Assembly: GCA_014378705.1 (NCBI GenBank)
Contig: JACMND010000076.1
Span: 1-50,711, forward strand
Length of the DNA stretch: 50,711 nt
DNA from: Pedobacter sp.
GTDB lineage: Bacteria > Bacteroidota > Bacteroidia > Sphingobacteriales > Sphingobacteriaceae
Reading direction: 5' to 3'
The notes under the pieces were generated by a model that was not told where the DNA came from, did not search any database, and was given only the letters and a program-made list of their open reading frames with translations. The stretch's first letter is position 1, and every line of letters starts with the position of its first letter. A program made the translations under genes and the position numbers. Below are positions 43,318-50,711 of this stretch, one piece after another.

Positions 43318-44499
43318 ATGGCTAAAAGAGATTATTACGATATATTGGGGGTGCAGCGGAATTCCAATGCCGACGAGATTAAAAAAGCCTACCGGAAGAT
43401 GGCTATTAAATACCATCCGGATAAAAACCCAGGCGACAAACAAGCTGAGGATAACTTTAAAGAAGCTGCCGAAGCATATGAAGTTTTAAGTAACGGCGAC
43501 AAGAAGCGACGGTATGACCAGCATGGCCATGCCGCAAACGCCGGAAGTGCTGCCGGTGGCGGTTACGCTGGCGGAAATATGAACATGGACGATATTTTCA
43601 GTCAGTTCGGCGATATTTTTGGTGGTAATAGCGGTGGCGGCGGTGGTAGCCCGTTCGATAGTTTTTTTGGAGGTAGTGGTGGCCAAACCAGGGGTGGCCG
43701 AAGAGTTAGCCGAGGCAGTAACCTAAGGATTAAAGTAAAATTAACTCTTGAAGAAATAGCAAAAGGCACTGAAAAAAAAGTTAAAGTAAATAAACAGGTG
43801 ATTTGTAATACCTGTGATGGATCCGGTGCCAAAGATAAATCTTCATTCAACACCTGCCGTACTTGTGGTGGTGCGGGCTCCGTTAGAAGGGTTACCAATA
43901 CCATTTTAGGCCAGATGCAAACTACCAGCACCTGCCCAACCTGTAATGGCGAGGGAAATGAAATTACCTCAAAATGCATTACCTGTCATGGGGAGGGATT
44001 GGTTCGTGGCGAAGAAACCATTACGATAAATATTCCTGCCGGGGTAAGTGAAGGCATGCAGTTATCCATGAGCGGTAAGGGAAACGCGGCGCCCAGAGAC
44101 GGTGTTCCCGGAGACCTAATTATTTTGATAGAAGAATTACCTCATGAATCCTTAAAGCGTGAAGGAAACAACATTATTTACGACCTGCACATTAGTTTCG
44201 TTGATGCCACGTTAGGTTCAAGCGTAGAAGTTCCTACTATTGACGGGAAAGCGAAAATCAAAATTGAACCCGGAACACAAGGCGGAAAGATTTTAAGATT
44301 AAAAGCCAAAGGTGTTCCAGAAGTAAACTCCTACCACCGCGGCGATCAGCTGATCTATGTAAATATCTGGACACCTAAAGCCCTAAATAAAGATGAACGG
44401 GATCTGCTTGAAAAATTGCAGGATTCTCCAAATTTTAAACCTCAGCCTGGTAAAAATGAAAAGAGCTTTTTTGACAGGATGAAAGAATATTTTGAATAA
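43318..44499 (+). CDS. dnaJ: Chaperone DnaJ
   Basis: Class A J-protein of 393 residues that stimulates DnaK and binds unfolded clients. The J domain (1-70) has YHPDKNPGD with the HPD motif. A Gly/Phe-rich linker (about 75-135) follows, then four zinc-binding CxxCxGxG motifs ([24 protein letters not shown] and CITCHGEG), and the C-terminal substrate-binding domains. It is full length, pairs with grpE and ends at a good terminator. Confidence 0.97.
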   Translation: MAKRDYYDILGVQRNSNADEIKKAYRKMAIKYHPDKNPGDKQAEDNFKEAAEAYEVLSNGDKKRRYDQHGHAANAGSAAGGGYAGGNMNMDDIFSQFGDIFGGNSGGGGGSPFDSFFGGSGGQTRGGRRVSRGSNLRIKVKLTLEEIAKGTEKKVKVNKQVICNTCDGSGAKDKSSFNTCRTCGGAGSVRRVTNTILGQMQTTSTCPTCNGEGNEITSKCITCHGEGLVRGEETITINIPAGVSEGMQLSMSGKGNAAPRDGVPGDLIILIEELPHESLKREGNNIIYDLHISFVDATLGSSVEVPTIDGKAKIKIEPGTQGGKILRLKAKGVPEVNSYHRGDQLIYVNIWTPKALNKDERDLLEKLQDSPNFKPQPGKNEKSFFDRMKEYFE

Positions 44500-44520
44500 A
44501 ATTTTCCATACTATAAAAAG

Positions 44521-44552
44521 GCCTGTTTGTTTACACCAACAGGCTTTTTTTT
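44521..44552 (+). terminator. Rho-independent terminator after dnaJ
   Basis: GCCTGTT (44521-44527) pairs with AACAGGC (44538-44544) around a ten-base loop, followed by eight T residues. It lies 22 bases after the dnaJ stop. Confidence 0.9.
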
Positions 44553-44892
44553 AACTGCAATCCGTACCTACAGCTTTGCGGCTCTTTAATTCCCTTTTTT
44601 GGGCGTGCCCCTTCAATTTTAAAAAGATCTTGCCTTAATAACACTACCTCCACCAATTGAATACAGCAATGATTAATTCAGATAGATTTGTTAAAGTTAT
44701 CGCGGGCAAACGAACAATAACATTGTAATTCTAAACTTACTATTCTCTCCTTCACGAGTACACTAATTCTATAATAACAAAAATGGGGATAATATCTGCT
44801 GGCCAATAATTATGGCTTAGCTCTTATCCATTTTACAATGCAAAGCACTTCCGGCAAATTGAAAAGGCATTCATTTTTAAATAGAAACAGTG
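44553..44892. other. Gene-free gap, 340 bases
   Basis: No gene is seen. A TTTTTT-GGGCGTGCCCC block (44595-44611), with the palindrome GGGCGTGCCC, resembles the opening of a dispersed Bacteroidota repeat I recall, but it is only a fragment. The rest is AT-rich and featureless. Confidence 0.5.
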
Positions 44893-45444
44893 TTATTTCT
44901 TACCCGGTACTGTCCAGAAGTAAATAGTTGCCCCGTCAACCTCAATAGTTTGTTCTGGTTTCCAGTCGCCCATATCAAAATCATGCGAAACAATGCGGGT
45001 GCCCGGTTTTAATTGTTTTAAGAGAGTTGGGCGTAACCTCAAGTTTACTGAAGGTAAAAGATAAAGAGTAACCACCGAAGCCGGACTAAAATCAGTTTTA
45101 AACAGATCAGCCTGTTCAAACTTAACTTTGTCTGTTACATTGGCATCCTTCGCATTTTGATTGGCTTCGCGTATTCGTTCAGGATTGAGATCAATTCCTT
45201 TGCCGGTGGCGCCATATTTTTTTGCAGCTGTGATCACTATTCTTCCGTCGCCGCAGCCCAGATCGTATAAAACATCATTTGGGCCAACTTTAGCCAGTTT
45301 AAGCATGGCATCAACCACGGCCGGCCGGGTTGGAACATAGGGTACATCCAGTTTTAAATCTTTGGTAACACTTTGAGCTGTCGCGATGCCTGCGATACCT
45401 GAAACCATCATAAATGCAAGAAAAAACTTTTCAATTGTTTTCAT
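44893..45444 (-). CDS. Exported class I SAM-methyltransferase-like protein
   Basis: A 183-residue Rossmann-fold methyltransferase: VPYVPTRPAVVDAML, the SAM-binding motif I VLYDLGCGDGRIVITAAKK (about 58-76), acidic motif II GKGIDLNPERI, and ASVVTLYLLPSVNLRLRP near residues 120-137. This resembles the FAM173/ATPSCKMT-like group of lysine methyltransferases. Unexpectedly it has a convincing signal peptide (MKTIEKFFLAFMMVSGIAGIATAQ), which would place it in the periplasm, where SAM is not known to be available; alternatively the segment is a membrane anchor. It is downstream of the permease gene on the same strand. Confidence 0.82.
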   Translation of the reverse strand: MKTIEKFFLAFMMVSGIAGIATAQSVTKDLKLDVPYVPTRPAVVDAMLKLAKVGPNDVLYDLGCGDGRIVITAAKKYGATGKGIDLNPERIREANQNAKDANVTDKVKFEQADLFKTDFSPASVVTLYLLPSVNLRLRPTLLKQLKPGTRIVSHDFDMGDWKPEQTIEVDGATIYFWTVPGKK

Positions 45445-45515
45445 AATTTTTTGATTTGTTTGAAGATGAATTTTTAGACCGTTTAACTGTATAAATTATT
45501 CTTTTGGATGGGATT

Positions 45516-46925
45516 TTAAGATGACTTTTCTCCATTCTTTATTTTAAAAATCAGTATTAATAAAAGCCCGATTAACAAAACACCGATTCCTAAAAACGCA
45601 CCAATACCCGAATACATCACACTTGAATATAGAAGGTAAGCACTTGTTAAGCAAAACAAAGCTGGTGTAATGGGATAAAATGGAACCCTAAACGGGCGCT
45701 CCACATAAGGTTCTTTCCTTCTTAAGATAAACAAGGATAACCCTACCATCAAAAAGAAGAACCAGAAAACCGGAGCGGTATATTCAATCATTGTTTCAAA
45801 GCCACTACGGGTAAATAATCCCAAACTAATCAATCCTAAAGAAATTAATCCCTGTATTAAATATGCGTTTAAGGGCACTGATTTTAGCGAATTCCACCGA
45901 CCCATGCCAGAGAAGATCCTGAAATCCCGCCCAAGGGAATAATTGGTTCTGGCGCCGGTAAAAATGGATGCATTTGCCGAGGTAAGCGCAGAAACAGCAA
46001 CCAAAACACCAATGAGAATAACACCCGGCTCACCCATAGAGATGCGCATCAGATCTATTGCTACCGCTTCAGAACCGGCCATATTACTTAATCCAAGAAC
46101 CCTTAGATAAGCCATATTTATTAACAAATAGATTATAGTAATCACAATCAGGCTGATGATCAATGCTTTTGCCAACTGCTTTTTACCCGATCGCAACTCA
46201 GAGGAGATATAGGCCGCTTCATTCCAGCCGCCAAATGTTAGTAAAACAATAACCATTGCCAATCCCGCTGAGGAGTGATTTGAGGAAGTTAAAGGGCTTA
46301 CCGCGATGGACGTAACCTGCTCAGGAGCCATAAAAAACCCAACAATAATGATCAGTAAAATTCCCAACACTTCAATGGACGTCAATAATTTTTGAGTGCC
46401 TGCCCCGAAAGTAATTCCCAGGCAATTGATGGCTGTTAACAAAATAACCACTACCGCAGCATAAATGACAGAGGAAAATTGGCCGAGGCTGTAAACCTGC
46501 GAAGCATAATCACCGAAAATAAAAGCTAATAACGCAATAGAACCTGTTTGAATAATACTTAGCCGCGACCATGCGAACAGGAATGAAAGACGTTTACCAA
46601 AAGCACGTGAAAGAAAATGATAATCTCCTCCTGTATCAGGGAAAGCGGTGGTGAGTTCGGCATAGCACAAAGCACCAATTAGCGAAACAACTCCACCGGC
46701 AAGCCAGAAAAACATAAAAAGGGTGTCGCTGTCTGAATTTGCCGCAACTAAAGAGGGGCTGCGAAATATTCCGGCGCCTATCACAATTCCCACAATCAAA
46801 GCAATGGCATCTAATAAACTAAGTGCAGACTTAGGAACACCGTTTTTAATAACGAGGGCAGAATGCCCTGTCACGTGTATTGACTTCGTTACTTGAGATG
46901 CCTCCTCAATACTGCCTTTCATCAT
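45516..46925 (-). CDS. APC-family amino acid permease
   Basis: Inner-membrane amino acid transporter of 469 residues from the ATG at 46925, with twelve hydrophobic helices. The first helix carries the substrate-binding glycine motif IVIGAGIFRSPSLVA. Other family signs are FPDTGGDYHFLSRAFGKRLSFLFAW and GGWNEAAYISSEL. It resembles the LAT/serine-threonine exchanger-type branch, but the amino acid is not determinable. A frame extending 19 codons upstream exists but starts with atypical residues. The methyltransferase-like gene follows. Confidence 0.88.
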   Translation of the reverse strand: MMKGSIEEASQVTKSIHVTGHSALVIKNGVPKSALSLLDAIALIVGIVIGAGIFRSPSLVAANSDSDTLFMFFWLAGGVVSLIGALCYAELTTAFPDTGGDYHFLSRAFGKRLSFLFAWSRLSIIQTGSIALLAFIFGDYASQVYSLGQFSSVIYAAVVVILLTAINCLGITFGAGTQKLLTSIEVLGILLIIIVGFFMAPEQVTSIAVSPLTSSNHSSAGLAMVIVLLTFGGWNEAAYISSELRSGKKQLAKALIISLIVITIIYLLINMAYLRVLGLSNMAGSEAVAIDLMRISMGEPGVILIGVLVAVSALTSANASIFTGARTNYSLGRDFRIFSGMGRWNSLKSVPLNAYLIQGLISLGLISLGLFTRSGFETMIEYTAPVFWFFFLMVGLSLFILRRKEPYVERPFRVPFYPITPALFCLTSAYLLYSSVMYSGIGAFLGIGVLLIGLLLILIFKIKNGEKSS

Positions 46926-47186
46926 ACCAACCGATATAAAATAAATGGATGTATTTTGATTGCGAAGCACCTGCCGGAACAAAAAACATTCAAATCTGAA
47001 CGCTTTTATTTAAATGCTTTCCACCACAACTAATAATAGTACAAGTACAGGGTGCAGTAGTTTTTATTTTTTTTGAATGTTTTTTTAACAATACAATTTT
47101 GAAGACACGTTACCCGGCTTGGTTTCACTTAAACTAAAATGTCATCCGCTGGCTAAGTTGGTCTGTTCCCAGACAATATGAAATAA

Positions 47187-47408
47187 TCAGGACGACGAAA
47201 TAATTGTCTTAAGATATAGATTTTCAACTTTTAATCTGGCCCAGGGGGTTTTCCTGAGAAATTTTAAACTTGACTTAACTCCGGGGTTATTATTAAAGCA
47301 ATCTATATTTATTTTCATACCCAATTCCTCCCATCCATACTTCTCAACCAGTTGCAAAACCATATTTTCAAGGGTAATGCCATGCAAAGGGTTATTCGCC
47401 TGTTCCAT
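47187..47408 (-). CDS. VF530-family (DUF2132) small protein
   Basis: A 73-residue protein matching the VF530 family: [25 protein letters not shown], then [26 protein letters not shown] and KVENLYL. The family has a known structure resembling a DNA-binding fold, but its function is unproven. ATG at 47408 gives the family's normal start ([10 protein letters not shown]); the upstream extension in frame is untypical. A perfect -7 box lies 21 bases upstream. Confidence 0.85.
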   Translation of the reverse strand: MEQANNPLHGITLENMVLQLVEKYGWEELGMKINIDCFNNNPGVKSSLKFLRKTPWARLKVENLYLKTIISSS

Positions 47409-47709
47409 ATTTATATTTGAGTACGATGCAAATGTAACGATTGTACATTCCCGGTTAAAACCCAAACTTGTAAAAAACGATAAAAGCTATTATGGTTCTT
47501 TCCCTCAGGTGATAGCGGTGGTCTGTTTCTATCAGCAGAACTGAAGGGGTGCTTCCATTTTTTTACATTAAAAATTTTAGTTTTTACCACATTCGCCTTC
47601 GGCACCTCCGCCAGTTGTGCACAGCAATAATTATTAGTACGGGCAACCAGGAGTTTTAAAAAATCAACCTCCTCACACTTCTCTTATTTAAAAGTCATAA
47701 ATTCAAATC
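47409..47709. other. Gap of about 300 bases between VF530 gene and lipoprotein gene
   Basis: Apart from the -7 box at 47436-47429, I see no feature. A 64-codon minus-strand frame crossing 47411-47605 has low-complexity content and no motif, and is judged non-coding. Confidence 0.4.
47429..47436 (-). promoter_or_regulatory. -7 promoter box for the VF530 gene
   Basis: On the minus strand TACATTTG matches TAnnTTTG exactly, 21 bases before the start codon at 47408. Confidence 0.5.
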
Positions 47710-48276
47710 ATGAAAAATATCCTGATGGTCATGCTCTTCTTCTTTTCTCTCGCAGGATGCACGGAAGAAAAATACGCGGATAAACGCCCGGCAGAGCAGT
47801 CAAGGTTTGTCGGCCTTATTCGCGAATGGCGAGATACAATTAATGCCGCTCAAAAGAACCCAGGTTTACGCATGCAGCTTCTGGAAAAAGGGGTATTTTC
47901 TGCAAAAACTCACATACAAGATAGCCTGCAACTACAATTCAGTTTATGGGAAGCACGTGTCCTAAACCTCGCCCCGGATCCCACAGCATCTGAATATATC
48001 ATCGCATCTTTTGGAATGAATCTGGATGGAGGCAAAATGACCGAGGAATTCCGTTTTAAATCTTTGGTGTTTACAAGCCGTACTTTTCAATCGGACCCAG
48101 CTTATGCAATCTTAAAAACGCTGAAGGCTGGCGATATTATTCGCATAAGTGGCAACTTTAAAACCGTACAAAAAACCATTAACATAGACAGTTTTAATGA
48201 CCTTACCCAATCAAAGAACGTGCTGGACAATCCCGAATTTAAAGTAGAAATAACAACTCTGGAGAAACTTGAATGA
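47710..48276 (+). CDS. Lipoprotein of unknown function
   Basis: A 188-residue protein with a lipoprotein signal: MKNILMVMLFFFSLAGC, lipobox LAGC with Cys17. The mature part has no family I recognise. Its second half is beta-rich (YIIASFGMNLDGGK...LKAGDIIRISGNFKTVQKTINID), with a GD-I-R-I-SG-F pattern like small OB-fold or beta-barrel domains. It is convergent with another lipoprotein gene and stands alone on the plus strand. Confidence 0.75.
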   Translation: MKNILMVMLFFFSLAGCTEEKYADKRPAEQSRFVGLIREWRDTINAAQKNPGLRMQLLEKGVFSAKTHIQDSLQLQFSLWEARVLNLAPDPTASEYIIASFGMNLDGGKMTEEFRFKSLVFTSRTFQSDPAYAILKTLKAGDIIRISGNFKTVQKTINIDSFNDLTQSKNVLDNPEFKVEITTLEKLE

Positions 48277-48320
48277 GTAATAGACTATAGAACAACCGGG
48301 AAGAAAGCTATATAGTTGTA

Positions 48321-48812
48321 CTACCTTAACTTTCTCTGCTTTCCAAGCGTAGCTAAAATTTCGGGATTGTTGCGCTGATCATCAATCGCAAAACCTTCGC
48401 CCGGATAACCTAACTTCATTGTAACTTTGTTATTATCACTTGCATAGTCCATAGTTATGGAATGATCACAAGTTGAACTTGAATAGCTTGGTTTATTGAT
48501 GCCATAATAAATGACTCGATTATCAATCGTAACAGCGAATGGAAAGCCATCTCTTAAAGTCATTAATTTCTGTACCGAGTTTGCAGAAAAAGTAAATTCA
48601 TGCATTCTTCTATTGTACTCCAAAATGTCCTGGTTACTGATAATGGGAATGTCTTCTAAAACGGCTTTGCTTGCGTCAACCTGGCATTTATTAGTAAGCA
48701 TCTGAGATGATTTAAGTAAATAGAATTCCATTTTTGCACCTGCTTGTACTTCATCCTTTTTACAGGAAAAGCCCGCCACGCTAAATATCAGTATGAATAA
48801 AAACGGTTTCAT
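48321..48812 (-). CDS. Small lipoprotein of unknown function
   Basis: A 163-residue protein starting at ATG 48812 with MKPFLFILIFSVAGFSCKKDE, a typical Bacteroidota lipobox (FSC followed by KKDE, where acidic residues favour surface export). The mature part has four further cysteine/histidine-poor beta segments and no recognised family. The frame extends nine codons upstream, but those residues do not improve the signal. It is convergent with the 188-residue lipoprotein gene. Confidence 0.75.
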   Translation of the reverse strand: MKPFLFILIFSVAGFSCKKDEVQAGAKMEFYLLKSSQMLTNKCQVDASKAVLEDIPIISNQDILEYNRRMHEFTFSANSVQKLMTLRDGFPFAVTIDNRVIYYGINKPSYSSSTCDHSITMDYASDNNKVTMKLGYPGEGFAIDDQRNNPEILATLGKQRKLR

Positions 48813-48992
48813 TTTGTAGGTTTTTGTTATGAGCCTCAAATAATTTATTTATTAATCTAACGATTTAAAGCGAAATCATGAGCTTAACCTTAAGATGTAT
48901 CTATTTCTTGTTTAACAATTGGGTTGTGATAAGGGACACAGGTATTTCTCCTTTTAAAAAGTTGTGGAAATACAATTTACCTCTACCTATTC

Positions 48993-49940
48993 TCACCACT
49001 TGTTTAAACCAAGCAACTTTTTGCCCAGCTCAGACAGTTCCGCTATCGGGTTTTGTTTTTCCCTTTCCATGGGATCACCCGGAAAAGCATAACCCTGCAT
49101 TGCTTCTCTGCTTTGCCAGCTATTAATTCGCCACTGCTTTAATTCTTCATTTTCTTCCTGGGCAGGCATCATGGAAACATATTGAGCGATACGAACTTTA
49201 TGCCCGCTTGTATTTGGCCGGATCCCATGAGGCAACAAACTATTAAAAATTAAAAGATCACCAGCTTCAAGTTTCACCTTCACAATATCAAAACCAGTTG
49301 TATCCGGTTTATAATGATCGCGGTCTTCGGGCTGAGTTAACTTCCAGATATCATACGTTTTAAAAAGCGCTGGCACACATTGAAACCCGCCCATGTTTTC
49401 ATCTGTCTGATCAGCTAAAGCGATAACTCCCTGAACGTTCTGTGGTTTTGTTTCAGGATCATAATCCCAATGAATAAAACCTTTATATTCAAAACCTGGC
49501 CGTATTGGAAAATTTAAGTTAGCCCTGTCAATCGTAACCCATAGCTTTTCGGTTCCCCAAATATCGGCGTAAGCCTGGTGAACTTTAGGAAACTGCCTGT
49601 TGTCCCACATAAACTGCTGATTGTAAATTTCAACCATACCCGTATTGTTCAGCTCTGTCATTTGCATTTGGGCATTCGGTTTTTTATACCAGCTTTCTAT
49701 ATCCTGCGGGTCTTTATCTTCGTACTTCCATAAATAATCAGCAAGGCGCTCAGCCTGTTCTTTTGGTACCGCATCTTTTATAATCACATAGCCATTGTCC
49801 GTCCAGAACTGCCAGTCATCTTCATTAAGTAGAGAAAGCACTTTGCCGTTACTGCGGTCGTTTAATTTAAGCTGGCTTGATTTTGCGGTAGAAGGATTAC
49901 CGGGTATCTCCTTGTGCCCATGTTTCATTTCTACTTTCAT
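48993..49940 (-). CDS. Phytanoyl-CoA dioxygenase (PhyH) family protein
   Basis: A 315-residue Fe(II)/2-oxoglutarate-dependent oxygenase. The start of the fold is FWTDNGYVIIKDAVPKEQAERLADYLW (about 43-70). The iron-binding HxD is in FIHWDYDPE (about 156-164), the distal His is in LLPHGIRPN (about 239-247), followed by KVRIAQYVSMMP carrying the 2-oxoglutarate-binding Arg. No signal peptide is present. Family members hydroxylate diverse small molecules; the substrate is unknown. It follows a Gfo/Idh/MocA oxidoreductase on the same strand by 51 bases, suggesting a shared catabolic role. Confidence 0.88.
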   Translation of the reverse strand: MKVEMKHGHKEIPGNPSTAKSSQLKLNDRSNGKVLSLLNEDDWQFWTDNGYVIIKDAVPKEQAERLADYLWKYEDKDPQDIESWYKKPNAQMQMTELNNTGMVEIYNQQFMWDNRQFPKVHQAYADIWGTEKLWVTIDRANLNFPIRPGFEYKGFIHWDYDPETKPQNVQGVIALADQTDENMGGFQCVPALFKTYDIWKLTQPEDRDHYKPDTTGFDIVKVKLEAGDLLIFNSLLPHGIRPNTSGHKVRIAQYVSMMPAQEENEELKQWRINSWQSREAMQGYAFPGDPMEREKQNPIAELSELGKKLLGLNKW

Positions 49941-49991
49941 AATTTTAGGCGTTACCGCGATGTGATGTTTGACAGAATAAATAAGCTTCTT

Positions 49992-50711
49992 TTAAATCCT
50001 TTCGCTTTTACCGGATTTAACGCTTCTGAAAATTGCATCTACTACTTTCATATCCTTCATTCCCATTTCGCCCGGCACTCTGGTCACTTTACTTTGCATC
50101 ACACACTGAGCGAAGTCGTCCATTTGCAAAGCTTGTTCGTAAACCTGTGGAAAGTTCATGGCTCCTTCTGGTGTTTTTCCATTTTGCCCGCTGTATCCGT
50201 AGGCCGGTTCTAAGCTAAAATCACCCTTTTCTGCCTCGGCACGTAAATATCCGTAGTTTTTAGCGAAGCTGGTTTCGCCTTTGGCTTTTGTTCCGCCCGG
50301 AAACTCTAATTCCCAGCTTATTGTTTCTTCCACTTCTTTAAACAAAGGATTTCCTGATTTTACCTCCTTCGCTGTCACAAAAATTGGTTCTTCACCAATG
50401 GTATATCTGGAACCTTGTATCGCATAAACTCCCATGTCCATTAAAGGGCCGCCACCTAATGCCTTTTTCAACCTCCAGGCATTTGGATCGCCCCCATAAC
50501 TAAATCCGTTTGATGCATCTATCGATAAAATCTTACCGTAGACTTTTTTCTGTCCAAGCCGCATCATTTCCTGGTTGTGAGGTTCAAAGTGCAACCGGTA
50601 ACCAATGCTTAGCATTTTACTGGCTTCTTTACAAGCTGAAATCATTTCATTACATTCTTCAGCATTCATAGCCATTGGTTTTTCACAAATAACATGCTTA
50701 CCAGCTTTGGC
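49992..50711 (-). CDS. Gfo/Idh/MocA-family oxidoreductase (5' end outside window)
   Basis: NAD(P)-dependent sugar or inositol dehydrogenase type enzyme, of which the C-terminal 239 residues are visible; the frame remains open to the window edge and the N-terminal Rossmann part lies beyond. The first visible residues, AKAGKHVICEKPMAMNAEE, are the classical EKP motif with the catalytic lysine. ALGGGPLMDMGVYAIQGSRYTIGEEP is the D-x3-H-equivalent region, although here Tyr-Ala replaces the usual histidine at DMGVYAI, as seen in glucose-fructose oxidoreductase-like members. The substrate is unknown. It is upstream of the PhyH gene on the same strand. Confidence 0.9.
   Translation of the reverse strand, partial: AKAGKHVICEKPMAMNAEECNEMISACKEASKMLSIGYRLHFEPHNQEMMRLGQKKVYGKILSIDASNGFSYGGDPNAWRLKKALGGGPLMDMGVYAIQGSRYTIGEEPIFVTAKEVKSGNPLFKEVEETISWELEFPGGTKAKGETSFAKNYGYLRAEAEKGDFSLEPAYGYSGQNGKTPEGAMNFPQVYEQALQMDDFAQCVMQSKVTRVPGEMGMKDMKVVDAIFRSVKSGKSERI

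Noticed and set aside
43486-43979. Long minus-strand frames inside dnaJ
   Set aside because: Antisense to the Gly-rich and zinc-motif codons of a certain dnaJ gene; repeats such as PPPPLLPP are mirror images of glycine runs.
47411-47605. Minus-strand frame of 64 codons upstream of the VF530 gene
   Set aside because: Low-complexity product (SADRNRPPLSPEGKN) with no motif; overlaps the predicted VF530 promoter.

Overview
The window reads as chromosomal DNA of a Bacteroidota bacterium, most likely from the Sphingobacteriaceae (Pedobacter/Mucilaginibacter type). The evidence is AT-rich DNA, several promoters with the Bacteroidota -7 box TAnnTTTG, TonB-linked outer-membrane proteins with carboxypeptidase-like N-terminal domains, PD40-OmpA and BatA-domain proteins, DUF4199, a TPR-type NarL-family kinase, and the bifunctional hisB and fused hisIE typical of the phylum. 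I could not run database searches, so the taxon is an inference. I saw no phage, IS element, CRISPR array or rRNA.

Layout. 1-7037: end of a TonB-plug protein, a GH29 alpha-L-fucosidase, a TlpA-like thioredoxin, a large secreted protein of unknown family and a PD40-OmpA protein. 7038-11664: a lipoprotein, a LuxR-type response regulator, its TPR sensor kinase and another exported protein. 11994-17249: an Rrf2 regulator, a TonB-dependent receptor and a ChrA-type transporter. 17384-29766: a leftward block with tRNA-Leu(CAA), hscB, rseP, dxr, a GH3-family protein, a membrane protein, two GT2 glycosyltransferases, DUF4199, an acidic protein, a dihydroorotase homologue lacking its metal ligands and a BatA-domain protein. 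29881-37584: a complete histidine operon (hisG-D-C-B-H-A-F-IE) behind a promoter and a leader peptide. 37603-44552: WD40 protein, NlpC/P60 peptidase, UspA, ferredoxin, LuxC-like reductase, a small protein with an FtsE-like ATPase, grpE and dnaJ. 44893-50711: exported methyltransferase-like protein, amino acid permease, VF530-family protein, two lipoproteins, PhyH dioxygenase and the end of a Gfo/Idh/MocA oxidoreductase.

Most notable finding. Four copies of the dyad ATACG-N8-CGTAT lie around the two-component system: upstream of the 608-residue secreted protein, the lipoprotein, the response regulator itself and the 312-residue exported protein. In all four, exactly 22 bases separate the dyad from a -7-like box pointing at the gene. 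This looks like the operator and local regulon of this response regulator, controlling a set of exported proteins of unknown function.

Two other regulatory findings stand out. The his operon is preceded by a 19-codon leader peptide with five histidines in seven residues and mutually exclusive pairing segments, a classical attenuator layout. The gap between the TonB receptor and ChrA holds two TCTACT-N5-AGTAGA-like dyads, suggesting control by the nearby Rrf2 protein.
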